Assembly: GCA_022266195.1 (NCBI GenBank) | Contig: WHVY01000003.1 | Span: forward strand, 1,922,001 to 1,986,000 | Reading direction: 5' to 3' | Origin: Tetranychus cinnabarinus | Lineage: Eukaryota; Arthropoda; Arachnida; Trombidiformes; Tetranychidae | DNA: 64,000 nt | Part shown: positions 18,247-27,165 of the stretch, piece after piece | Layout: every line of letters begins with the position of its first letter | Numbering within the stretch: the stretch's first letter is position 1 | Program-made: the position numbers and the translations under genes | Notes under the pieces: model-generated | Databases searched by the model: none | Told to the model about the DNA's origin: nothing | Seen by the model: only the letters and a program-made list of their open reading frames with translations

Positions 18247-19343
18247 TTGCAAGAGTGATATCGGATATCCAACTATTGCATTTCCTTGGCCAGCCTTCCC
18301 ACTTGACTAAGTACTTATATTGTCTTCGTGATCTGTCATAAACTCTCCTGATTATCTTTTCAACTCTGCGCAATTTATTAGGGTCGAAATCAACCTTTTG
18401 TAATTCTTCAGGATAAAAAATTGATGATATATTTTCACCTTGTAGATCTTTCGATTTATAGATGAATTTTTGAGGCGTTTCTTTAACCCCTGAAACTTTG
18501 AACACTTCATCAGTCCATTTCTGTACTGCATCTTTTTCGAAATTGCCAGTATTTAATGGAATTTTAACAAAGTCATTTTCATTGAAAGTTTTCTTTTTAT
18601 TTTCTTCATTTTTTATTGATCTCTGAATAGTTTGTATGATAGATTGTTGATTATCTTGTGTTACAGAGTTTGGAGTTGTCTTAATAGTTCTGTGGTAAGA
18701 GTTGTTGTAATTGTTAACAATGTTTTGTAAGTCATCAATGTATCGATGTGTATGTTTATGGTAAATGAAACGGTATATACGAGAACGCAATGTTCGTATT
18801 AAACGTTCAGCTAAAGCACATTTTATTGAAGCGTCAGTGTTGTGAAATAATGTACACCCTGGGATGAGCAAAAAAATTTAAACCTGTTATTGTTGAATTC
18901 TCGTCCTTGGTCCGTTTGTAGTTTTTCAGGCTTTCTTCCTGAAGAAAAAATTTCAGAAAAAGCATCTATGATTGTGGGTGCTGCTTTATCTCTACACGGT
19001 TGTATCCATGCAAATCTACTAAGTATATCAATCACAACAAGTAAATGATTGACTCCATCATTTTGCCCTGACCAATAGGACATGTCCATAAGATCTGCCA
19101 TTGCTCATCGATTCTATCAACCAATACAGCTAGCCTTTGAAAGTTTTTCCGTCGTACCCGAAAGTTTGTATACGTTTCTTGCTTCATCAACCATTGTTTT
19201 ACATCATTGTATTCAATCGATGGGTCATGCTCCTTCGCAACTCTGAAAAGTCTTTTAGCACCTCCGAAACTACCGTGACTATCCAAGTCATAATAAAGCC
19301 GTTTCAAAAGTTCTTCACGTTGGTCCAATTGAGTGTCTGACAT
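18233..19343 (-). pseudogene. INT: retroviral-type integrase with chromodomain, broken in three frames
   Basis: Three consecutive pieces in three frames make up the integrase: from ATG 19343 to about 19095, from there to about 18840, and on to the stop at 18233. The catalytic Asp (ADLMDM), Asp (TDQGREF) and Glu (LAERLIRTL) are all present, and the C-terminus is a chromodomain (KYLVKWEGWPRKCNSW). This enzyme joins Polinton ends to target DNA, and the chromodomain may guide it to chromatin marks. With two frame changes this copy cannot make one protein as read. The intact counterpart is at 39445-40557. Confidence 0.9.
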
Positions 19344-19585
19344 TTCAAGGATTTGTTATCCTTTTTAGGTCTTTTAGATAATTTCTTTTCATATTTTTGG
19401 ACCGCTTTTCTAAAGCTTTCTTTATATTCATTTAATTTAATTTCAGGATCAGTTTTATTTTTTTCGATTTTCGCAACTCTTGTCTGTTCAGTAACAGGGG
19501 TCACATTATCAGCATTGTTAAGGTCACTTTTGAGAAGATGATATTCTTTTTCTGGAATTAATAACATTTTATTCATTACATTCAT
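19304..19585 (-). CDS. small coiled-coil-like protein between integrase and hydrophobic protein
   Basis: A 93-aa, Lys/Asn-rich product that begins with hydrophobic residues (MLLIPEKEYHLLKSD) and continues as a charged, probably coiled-coil region. It sits where element B has the 232-aa protein at 40535-41233, upstream of and overlapping the integrase, though I see no clear sequence similarity between them. The ATG overlaps the stop of the preceding hydrophobic protein. Function is unknown; a virion core or scaffold role is possible from position. Confidence 0.5.
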   Translation of the reverse strand: MNVMNKMLLIPEKEYHLLKSDLNNADNVTPVTEQTRVAKIEKNKTDPEIKLNEYKESFRKAVQKYEKKLSKRPKKDNKSLKCQTLNWTNVKNF

Positions 19586-19925
19586 TGTATAAATTTATCT
19601 GCCAACTTTCCACCTAGATAAGATATTGCTGGCCAAAGTAGTGCAGGTAAGAAAGCACCACCGCTTTGTAAAATGATTTCTTTTCTAGCTAGCAGGGGGA
19701 TACTTTTTCTTGAGAGTTTTCGAAGTTCAAGTAGGGCGCAAGTTTTGTTTTTAACGAGTCTTGAACTGGTATATTTCCGTTAAGTGTGTTTTTACTTATT
19801 TCAGAGATAGAATAAAATATGCAAGATTTTGCTTTAGCTAAAAGTTTTTCTCTTTGCTTCCTTGTCTTGGCTTTAGCAAGTTTTTTTAATGTCGGAAGAC
19901 ACTTTTTAACACCTTCAATTGACAT
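19582..19925 (-). pseudogene. small virion protein with Gly-Gly hydrophobic tail, frame broken
   Basis: The ORF from ATG 19925 encodes 78 residues of basic helical sequence, then stops at 19689. In the neighbouring frame the sequence from about 19680 to 19582 continues with QSGGAFLPALLWPAISYLGG, the kind of tail that ends the element B protein at 41226-41564 (KQSGGYLPIILPVVLSL). Both proteins share a helical region with EIxxNxxxxNIP. The match suggests one gene with a frame break near 19690. The Ser-Gly-Gly junction resembles an adenain cleavage site, which would release a short membrane-active peptide. Confidence 0.65.
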
Positions 19926-19949
19926 TTATGGTGTATACAAAATTATTTG

Positions 19950-19960
19950 ACCTTTATATA
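19950..19960 (-). promoter_or_regulatory. TATA-like element before the small virion protein
   Basis: On the minus strand, ATATAAAGG lies about 30 bp before the ATG at 19925, just past the end of the ATPase gene. It may give a local late promoter, or be chance in AT-rich DNA. Confidence 0.35.
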
Positions 19961-19962
19961 AT

Positions 19963-20598
19963 TTATATCACATACGTATACATGGGTTTATCATGTTCAT
20001 TGAAAACATTCGTTAATAACCTTATTTTTTCAGGTGTATCAGGTTTAAGATCAATAAAAAGATAAGAATATGGCCCCTGAGTCGCATCTTCATAGGCGGT
20101 CTGAAATTTCTTTATTTTTGTCGGAAACATTTGACGTCCTATGTTTGTAATCATAGATTTATCCCGTGGGTTTTTAAAACATACAACATATTGACTATTG
20201 AGACTTATATTTCGACTCTCTTTTCCTTTCATGAAAAAGTTTTGAGTAATTAAAATTACTGAAATATTTCTATGATGTGACCCTTTGGTAAACAAGTTAC
20301 TAACAAAAGTTTGATTAACTGCCTCTAGCATTAAATCGTCTATAACCAACCACTGTGGCTCATCATTACCGAGTTCATTAACTATTTCTTCTTGTAGTCC
20401 TTGAATTAATTTCACTTCATTCATCGAATTGAACATTTTTTGATACTCTCCATAAAGATAAGTAATAGACTTTGGAGGTGGATCACAAATATATGCCGCT
20501 TTGTTGATCATGTCTCTAATGAAATAAGTTTTACCAGAACCAGTTGGTCCTGCTATTAGCATTGTAAAAGGATGTTTCAAATAAACAGAGACAGACAT
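19963..20598 (-). CDS. ATP: A32/FtsK-HerA-type genome packaging ATPase
   Basis: The 211-aa product has Walker A GPTGSGKT (residues 17-24) and Walker B WLVIDDL (about 83-89), followed by the conserved block LFTKGSHHRNISVILITQN (about 102-120) and the YVVCFKNPRDK segment. This family pumps the genome into preformed capsids. It shares most of these blocks with the element B ATPase at 41561-42184. The gene is open and of normal length. It heads a leftward block running on to the small virion protein and the integrase. Confidence 0.95.
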   Translation of the reverse strand: MSVSVYLKHPFTMLIAGPTGSGKTYFIRDMINKAAYICDPPPKSITYLYGEYQKMFNSMNEVKLIQGLQEEIVNELGNDEPQWLVIDDLMLEAVNQTFVSNLFTKGSHHRNISVILITQNFFMKGKESRNISLNSQYVVCFKNPRDKSMITNIGRQMFPTKIKKFQTAYEDATQGPYSYLFIDLKPDTPEKIRLLTNVFNEHDKPMYTYVI

Positions 20599-20645
20599 TT
20601 TTATTGAAAAAAGTAAATTATTTTTATTGTTTTATATTGGAATTT

Positions 20646-20897
20646 TTAGGTTACAACTGATGAGGGATTAGAGGGTGTTTGTATTACATTTTCCGATTTG
20701 AAAGATCCCAATTTCGGATTCGGAAGCAAATAACCGAGGGAGGATCCGAGTACAGCCGTCCAAAGTGGTAAATTACCAGTTTTAAGCACAATATTAGTAA
20801 TTGCTGTTATAAGCATTGCAATTAATACGATTAATTGTACAGAAAAGAGTACTTTTTTGTACCACATTCGATGATAATCAGCTGGAGACATATCCAT
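20646..20897 (-). CDS. small membrane protein conserved between the two elements
   Basis: An 83-aa protein with a long hydrophobic segment (about residues 16-38) and a second shorter one (about 46-60) that ends in SLGYLLPNPKLGS. Element B encodes the same kind of protein at 39224-39481 (85 aa) with LNTG, LW and SLGCILPTPK in register. The shared LKTG...LW...SLG.LLP.PK pattern marks an unnamed conserved family. A role in the virion's membrane or in entry is a guess. It lies between the TBP-like gene and the ATPase here, but between integrase and penton in B, so it has moved. Confidence 0.7.
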   Translation of the reverse strand: MDMSPADYHRMWYKKVLFSVQLIVLIAMLITAITNIVLKTGNLPLWTAVLGSSLGYLLPNPKLGSFKSENVIQTPSNPSSVVT

Positions 20898-20934
20898 AGT
20901 TGCAATTTTGATAAATGCATGAAAATCATTATCT

Positions 20935-21459
20935 TTATATTGGCTTCAGTCTTATGTTATAGTCAAATTCATCACAGTAATGATAAACCGATTCATAATT
21001 TTTCAAACCTGTTATTATAACTTTTCCTGATCTAAAAATGATGAAAGTAACGTTTGAGTTATCAAGTTTAAGGTTTATGCCTGGAAAAAGTTCAGGTTCA
21101 TAAGTGGCTCCAGGATGAAGTATTAATTTTTGATAATCAAAGTCTCCAACAATCATTGAGGTGGCAGTAATGTTTACCATTCTGTATGCTGTAACACGAA
21201 CCTCAGCGGGGTATTTGGAGCAAAAACGATCAATAAGTAAAAATGATGTTGAAATATTTTGTACTCCGGTAATGTTTATCTTTCCTGAATCGAAAATCAA
21301 GAGACAACCGTCGGGGTATTTCATTATACCTCCCGAAAAAGATTTTGTGTACTTGATAAAGGGGAAATTTTGTTTAATTAGTTCTCGAGAAAGTTTAGAG
21401 TTTAAAGTAAAGGATGTTACAATGTTAGCAATATAAACGTTTTCTTGCAGGTACTGCAT
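20935..21459 (-). CDS. TATA-binding-protein homologue
   Basis: The 174-aa product (ATG 21459) has the two-fold repeat of TBP. Repeat 1 contains CLLIFDSGKINITG (about residues 52-65). Repeat 2 contains YEPELFPG (about 117), then FIIFRSGKVIITGLKN (about 136-151). Both are signature TBP stretches, where the Gly-Lys turn and preceding Phe lie against the bent minor groove. TBP nucleates transcription on TATA promoters, so this protein could steer host polymerase to the element's own TATA boxes. It is much diverged from cellular TBP and lacks an N-terminal extension. Element B carries its own version at 35745-36284. Confidence 0.87.
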   Translation of the reverse strand: MQYLQENVYIANIVTSFTLNSKLSRELIKQNFPFIKYTKSFSGGIMKYPDGCLLIFDSGKINITGVQNISTSFLLIDRFCSKYPAEVRVTAYRMVNITATSMIVGDFDYQKLILHPGATYEPELFPGINLKLDNSNVTFIIFRSGKVIITGLKNYESVYHYCDEFDYNIRLKPI

Positions 21460-21471
21460 GATCAATGAAAC

Positions 21472-22179
21472 TTATTCAATGAGTTTCAGTCTAAATACCC
21501 CTTTTATTTCTGCACGACAAATAGGACAACTAGCGATACCTGGTGCACATTTGACACAAGTGACACAATGATCGCAAGGGTAAAAACAGGCGCCAATTTC
21601 TTTTTCCAGGCAAACCTTACATGTATATCGACTTTCTGTTGGCTCAACCAGTGATGAATCCTGTGTTTGTATCGGTTCATTTTTAAGACATGAATCAATG
21701 AAGCTTTTCCCACATCTAATGTAAATGAATGTGCACCAAGGAGAAAACTTTGCATGCGAAACCCAAGGATTTTCAGCAGAAAGCCAGTCACATATATGTA
21801 CCCCACAATGGAAACATGCAACAATGTCTAATTTCTTAGTGTAGTAAAAACCAGCTTCAGCTAATGCAGTCGAGGATATATTTGTATTTATCCAATCTCC
21901 GTACGTTGACAATCTGCTTGCAAGTGTGATATAATCTGGATACTCAGCATCGACATGCCGTGCAAAACATCCAGAAGGAGATCTTTGATTGAAAATCATC
22001 CTTGCTGAAGTAACTCGAGGGCGGATTGTTGCTATGAGTGATGAGGATTCGAAATTGTTTCGACCATCTGAAATGGTTGCAACGGGGATAGTATTCATTT
22101 CACTTCGAGGGTAAACTTGTGATATGTCAAGTATCAATTCTAAAGCAGGTAACTCTTCTTCATCGTTCCCAAACATCAT
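21472..22179 (-). CDS. inhibitor-of-apoptosis protein (one BIR, one RING)
   Basis: From ATG 22179 the product is 235 aa. A BIR domain (RLSTYGDWI ... AEAGFYYTKKLDIVACFHCG ... HAKFSPWC) lies at about residues 85-155, and a RING finger (CKVCLEKEIGACFYPCDHC ... CPICRAEI) ends the protein. It would act as an E3 ligase and caspase antagonist against host apoptosis. The second BIR and RING of the element B IAP are its closest relatives in this window; the left IAP of element A is more distant. A TATA box and a TCATT initiator precede it, so it is transcribed first from the right end. Confidence 0.93.
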   Translation of the reverse strand: MMFGNDEEELPALELILDISQVYPRSEMNTIPVATISDGRNNFESSSLIATIRPRVTSARMIFNQRSPSGCFARHVDAEYPDYITLASRLSTYGDWINTNISSTALAEAGFYYTKKLDIVACFHCGVHICDWLSAENPWVSHAKFSPWCTFIYIRCGKSFIDSCLKNEPIQTQDSSLVEPTESRYTCKVCLEKEIGACFYPCDHCVTCVKCAPGIASCPICRAEIKGVFRLKLIE

Positions 22180-22225
22180 CTTTGAGATATTGGGTACGAA
22201 TGACAAACAAACAAATCGCAATTGT

Positions 22226-22234
22226 CTTTTTATA
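22226..22234 (-). promoter_or_regulatory. TATA box of the leftward block
   Basis: On the minus strand TATAAAAAG is followed about 33 bp later by a TCATT initiator near 22201, then the IAP ATG at 22179. Spacing is as expected for an arthropod TATA promoter. Confidence 0.7.
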
Positions 22235-22324
22235 GTGGAAAAGGATTGTAATCTTAGTTAAGTCACGCTATACGCTTCCGGAATTATTTGTTCCGCTCTA
22301 AACAAACTGCACATACAAATTACT

Positions 22325-22750
22325 GTAAAAGGGCATTATTCAGTTCGTTGATCTAGTAAAATTGATACAATTGTGCAACGGTGGGTAGCAAAACTAATTA
22401 TTTCACACTGAACTAAGTATCATTATTCGGTTCGTTGATTGCATTTGGTGCAATTGATACATTTGTTTAGCCAAGAATGACGTAAAACAATTAGCTTAAC
22501 TTTATTTAGTTCGCAAGTATCATTATTTAATCAACAAAGCATAAAATAATTGCAAACAATTAACCTTAAACTTGAACTTTGATAATTGTTTCATAAAGTT
22601 CAAAAATAGTTCCGCATTAGTTACCATGGTCATTGAACTTAATCAATAATTTAATGGTCAGTTTTATTAATAAAATATCGATTAAAAGTGAGTTATCTTG
22701 TGTATGAGTTATCTTGTTTATGAGTTATCTTGTGTATCTGTACTACTACT
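22325..22750 (-). repeat. right terminal inverted repeat of element A
   Basis: Reverse complement of the left repeat, ending GTACTACTACT. It has three rather than two copies of the terminal 16-bp unit, and a slightly different number of internal AATGATAC/ACAAATGTA modules. No gene is present between here and the IAP promoter. Confidence 0.9.
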
Positions 22751-22951
22751 AACCCAAAATTGAAGAAACTTCGATATCCTCAGTGGATCAACAAGATTCG
22801 ACCGATGAACCTAAAATTGAGATGAATTCAACAACCACTGTGAATCAACATGACTCCGTCGATGAAAACAAGAAGCATGATTCAGGCAATCCCATAAAAA
22901 GTTTTCTCGAAAATTATATCTGCAGTCAAATGTTATTTCGATTTTTGGTAA
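22751..22951 (+). pseudogene. right part of the interrupted secreted-protein gene copy
   Basis: It continues the gene broken at 2507. The codons after the insertion read as the acidic tail of the intact paralogue (DEPKIE, SVDQ, KKHDS), but the DEPKIE unit occurs twice here and only once at 28150-28240. It ends near a TAA at 22949. The hydrophobic C-terminal anchor of the intact protein is not preserved in the same form. Confidence 0.8.
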
Positions 22952-23459
22952 TCCAAAAACTAGTAATTCAAATAACATATGTACCCCAATCGGTGAAATT
23001 TTTAGCAATCCTCATTGCCTTGTAAGGCGATATTGAATATTAAATGAACATTTATTACAATAGCAATAAAAAGTGAATCCATTAGCTAATTCATTCATTA
23101 GTTAATTCATAACAACCTTCATTAGAAATTCAGATAATCTATCAATGATCATTGACAAAGCTGAAAACCTAAGGCATGAATGTGACTCTTTCCGTATTTA
23201 CTTGTACGTCCAGTTGAGAAGGTCCACTTTAAAATGCTTTTGAATAAATTGATTATTTACTTACAAGTTACCTTGTGGTTGGAACAATTGAAATATTTTT
23301 AGTGAATTTTATTTGATTGAAAAAAAGTGAAAATTGTTATCGGTATACGCTGTGATGATAATTATTCAGAGTTGAGTTTACCTTCATTTTGGTGGTGATT
23401 GTTAAGCCAATAAGGAAAATGATTCCACCTCAAAGACTAGCGAAGAGTAAAGATGCAGT
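22952..23459 (+). other. duplicated 3' flank with a fragment of the glucose-transporter gene
   Basis: 22952-23320 matches the 3' flank of the intact gene (28310-28690) with indels. From about 23325 to 23459 it matches 29587-29720, the junction of intron and exon 6 of the transporter on the opposite strand, including the exon edge. About 0.9 kb of the source is missing between the two parts. Confidence 0.8.
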
Positions 23460-23666
23460 AACAACCTTACGGATCCTATGTTAAATTAACCTTTCTCTAA
23501 TTTTAATTAAAATTGAATGATAATTTTATAATTTAGTGCTAAATTTTATCCGAATGATTGACTTGAAGTGACAGTGATTGAATGCAATGAATAAAAAACC
23601 AAAGAGATCTTTCTCATTCGTAAGAAAGCCATTATAATGAAGTAGGGTGTGATCAAGCCCGATATT
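23460..23666. other. intergenic, nothing recognised
   Basis: Short AT-rich stretch between the duplicated segment and the palindromic element; no ORF or repeat seen. Confidence 0.4.
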
Positions 23667-24504
23667 ATTAGGTAAACCCAAAAGTCTTTGTGGGTTTTTT
23701 TAATTTTTGATTTCAAATGGTTAATTTATATAGTAAAATTTATTTAATTGTCTCGATTTTTTCAAAAATATTCAATCAATATTTTTTCTTTAATTTGCAC
23801 CGAATTTCAGAATTAAAAACCCTGATTAACATGCTTAAATTATGGTTAGATTAAATCATCATTTTTTTGAAATTTTTAATAATCAAATTTGATTGTTGAT
23901 TAAAGCTGATCAATTATTCAGAATTAAAAAAATTAACATCAATCGAAAGCTTGATTTTCATATAATCACTGATGGAAATTTGAAAATTCTAATCATTACC
24001 ATTAATTAATTATTCTGTTTGATTGATGACAGAATTATGACAAAATTTTGTTTTTTGACGATTTTCTATAGAAATTTACAATAGGATGTATTAACAAAAT
24101 AAAAAGTAGACTTTCTACGGCGATTCAATGTTAATTTAAACTTTGATTATCCTGCAACAATTAAATAATGATAATGATTAGAATTTTCAAATTTTTATCA
24201 GTAATTATATGGAGATCAAGCTTTCGATTGATGTAGATTTTCTGTGATTCTAAATTGTTGATCATTTTTAATCAACAATTTAATTAAATTGGGAATATTT
24301 TCAAAAAATGATGATTTAATCAAATCAAAATTTAAGTATGTTAATCAATGTTTTAAATCATGAAATTTGTTGCAAATTTAAGAAAAAAGATCGATTAAAT
24401 ATTGTTTAAAAAATCGAAACAATTAAATAAATTTTACTATTTTAATTAATCATTTGAAATTAACTATTGAAAACCCCACAAAGACTTTTGGGTTTACCTA
24501 ATAT
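23667..24504. mobile_element. palindromic foldback/MITE-like element (about 838 bp)
   Basis: The ends are inverted copies (TATTAGGTAAACCC ... GGGTTTACCTAATA), and similarity continues inward: 23667-24020 aligns with the reverse complement of about 24150-24504, including CATCAATCGAAAGCTTGAT and GAAAATTCTAATCATTA. Nearly the whole element could fold into one imperfect hairpin with a loop of about 130 bp. There is no ORF. A TA or ATA-type target duplication is possible, but the exact edges are uncertain by a few bases. Confidence 0.8.
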
Positions 24505-25367
24505 AACCATAAGAAAAACTAACATTTGATTTTAAACCGATTTCCCTAATCTTAATGTATCAAAATATGGATTCCGCATTACTTCTCCACGTTCAAACGC
24601 GAATTTCTCAGTAAGCTGAATATTGATTAACGTTGCTGTTTAATCATTTCTTTTATTAAATATAAAAATTTTCTTTAGAGCTTGCCCAATTTAGGCACAA
24701 TTCATTCGCAAGATATACGACCATGACTTTATATGTTTTATGTAAATCAAGATAACTTAATTTTTATGGAAATAAGAGTGTTGAGATTGTCATTAATCTG
24801 CTTGTTGGTAAAACAATTGATATCTCTCGTATAAACTTGGCATTTTTCCACTTGAGATTGGAACAGCCACTGAACGAATATATCAGCTTAACTCGTTTTC
24901 ACCACGTCGAATTTTGAAGAAACCTAAAAATTGAATGAATAATTGTATTGAAATAAATTCTGCATCTCTTTTTTATAGTTGGGAAGAAGCGGTTATAAAC
25001 TCATACCTTTATCACCCCATTGAGTTTGTTTAACTTGAATATTTCACAAATCAATATAAAATACTGATTTTCGCATGATTGATATCTTTATAAACAGTAA
25101 TTTCATGATATCGAAATTTATTTTCACAGATATTCTAATCTAGGTATTTAATTGTTTACATTGCGATAATTATTTTCTTTTCAAATAATTTATCACCATT
25201 TGCCATAATAATTGAGGAGAGTTGATGGATTATTTCCTTACAAGGTAACTTATTTTTGTGAAAAAGTGAGATTTAAGATTACCATCAATCTACTTGAGGT
25301 AAAACAATTAATTTATTTTGCGTTAACTTGGTTATCACAATTGAAACAATGTAAAGGTGCTTATTTA
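24505..25367. other. intergenic, no gene recognised
   Basis: AT-rich DNA without a supported ORF, repeat or RNA gene. Confidence 0.4.
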
Positions 25368-26071
25368 CAGGGTCCGCCACAATACATGTCAGCCTGTATT
25401 TTTTGAATAACTTTTTTATTTTTTCGTCAATCAAGCTCATTCTCACAGAAAATAATCTTGAATAAAGGGGAAACAAAGATATGGACCGGTCAAATTTTCG
25501 GGTATCGCAGGTCAAAATTGCGCCTGCGCGAAATGAAGGTACAATTTTCGGGCGTCGTACGGGTTTTTGTTCTATCTTTTTCGACTGTACAGGTATTTTT
25601 AAGTTTTTTACACTGTTTTACAAACTTTGTTAGTCACTTGCCAATGTTCTGAAATAATTTTGTCATTAAGTTATGATAAAAGCAATTTATAGCCGATTGA
25701 ATAGGACACTTCATCATGCGCGAATTCGAGCAAATTGAAAAATAAAGCATTGATGTGATGGAGCAGTATTATTCTGCTACTCAATCGGTGCCAGGGGCAA
25801 GAAAAGCCCTATAGAGTTATTCTGGACTGAAAAATGTCCATAGTATCTCAGAAATCTGTCTATGAAAGCCTCATTGAATAACATTGGGTCTGAAAATGAC
25901 TTTTTTTTGCACAGGCGCCATTTTGACCTGCGATACCCGAAAAATTTGACCGGTCCATATCTTTGTTTCCCCTTTATTCAAGATTATTTTCTGTGAGAAT
26001 GAGCTTGATTGACGAAAAAATAAAAAAGTTATTCAAAAAATACAGGCTGACATGTTTTGTGGCGGACCCTG
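25368..26071. mobile_element. non-autonomous DNA transposon (TA target, 160-bp TIRs)
   Basis: Ends CAGGGTCCGCCACA ... TGTGGCGGACCCTG form inverted repeats of about 160 bp, up to the GGTCAAAATTGCGCCTG region. The element is flanked by TA on both sides (25366-25367, 26072-26073). The 704-bp element has no transposase ORF. TA flanks and a CAGGGT start fit a Tc1/mariner-type MITE, though hAT ends can also begin CAGGG; no 8-bp duplication is seen. Confidence 0.85.
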
Positions 26072-26073
26072 TA

Positions 26074-27165
26074 GTATCGTGAAAATAAAAGATTTGATGA
26101 AATGTAAAATATTGAGTCGTCTACTTACAACACACAAGATTTGATATCATCAAATCACTAACAATAAAGGTATTAATTATGGGTTAATTGTTATTAGCAA
26201 TAGTTTATACTAGTGGCTGCAATCATGACTGATCAATAGTTTTCACTGAATACAATTAACTCTATCCGTATCTAAAAATGAGTGACCCATCTACAATAAG
26301 AAGCTTAAAAATGCAATAAATTCTGTCCTTAAAACTGAAATTCTTAATGAAAATAGGATCTTTAATGAGAAAAGCTAAAAAATGAAATAAATCTATTTCT
26401 ATCCCTGAAAAAATGTAGTTTGAACTCAGTTTACTAACAAGTTTTAACAGCTTGTAAGTTTAAACAGGCTCGGGAAGTAATGCAGAATCCGTATTTTGAT
26501 ACATTGCGTTTGGGTATAAAACTTTTTGGGTTATTCATGTTAATGTTTGTTAGATTGAGAGTACATGAAAAATTGTCTTTCGAGTAAGAATGAAAAAATC
26601 TGGATTCGAGGAACAACATTTTTGATTGTATTAATATTTAAAGCTCAGTTCAATTTTGGTTTGATCTGAGTAAATATTTATATTCAAACTGCAAATATCA
26701 TGGCTATGATCAACCAAAATATTATGAATATTGAGATATGATATTACAATGAACAATGGCAATTATAATAGCAACAACACACTAAGAGTGTTTGATTTTT
26801 GCCCTTCAACATTTAATTATCACAACTTTTCAATCCAGATAATAGGTACAATGTACTCTCTTTGAGTACATTTCAGTAGATTGGGAAATTTCAATTGATC
26901 AGTTTCTGATGCTAATAGTTGATATAAATTTTTATATTTTATTAATTTTTTATTCCGAATATTTTATCAGATCGGTTCTTTGACAACAATAAGATCGCTT
27001 GATTTCTGCACAATAGGAGCAAAGGGGTAAAGATAAATGCATTAATCAACACATTCCATTTGATATCTCATAACAGATTCAATATAAATATGCTTATGAA
27101 AAATTATTCAATATTCAATTGAAAAAATTGATTTCTCGAGTTTCACTTTGAATTATTGTTTGACA
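26074..27165. other. intergenic, upstream region of the secreted-protein gene
   Basis: No ORF is supported. The last 200 bp are AT-rich and must hold the promoter of the gene at 27166; I cannot pick a clear TATA box among the many AT-rich words (CAATATAAATATG near 27079 is one candidate). Confidence 0.4.

Larger units (their letters stand above)
2508..22750. mobile_element. Polinton/Maverick-type element A (20.2 kb), partly decayed
   Basis: Both ends carry the same inverted terminus (AGTAGTAGTACAG) and a short target duplication. Inside are the hallmark genes: protein-primed polymerase B, retroviral-type integrase with chromodomain, A32/FtsK-like packaging ATPase, adenain-like protease, and major and minor capsid proteins. 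Replication and accessory genes are on the + strand from the left end, virion genes on the - strand from the right end, and the two blocks converge at 14913/14960. Five genes contain a frame break or internal stop, so this copy is probably not autonomous. The empty site is visible in the paralogous gene near 28155. Confidence 0.95.
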
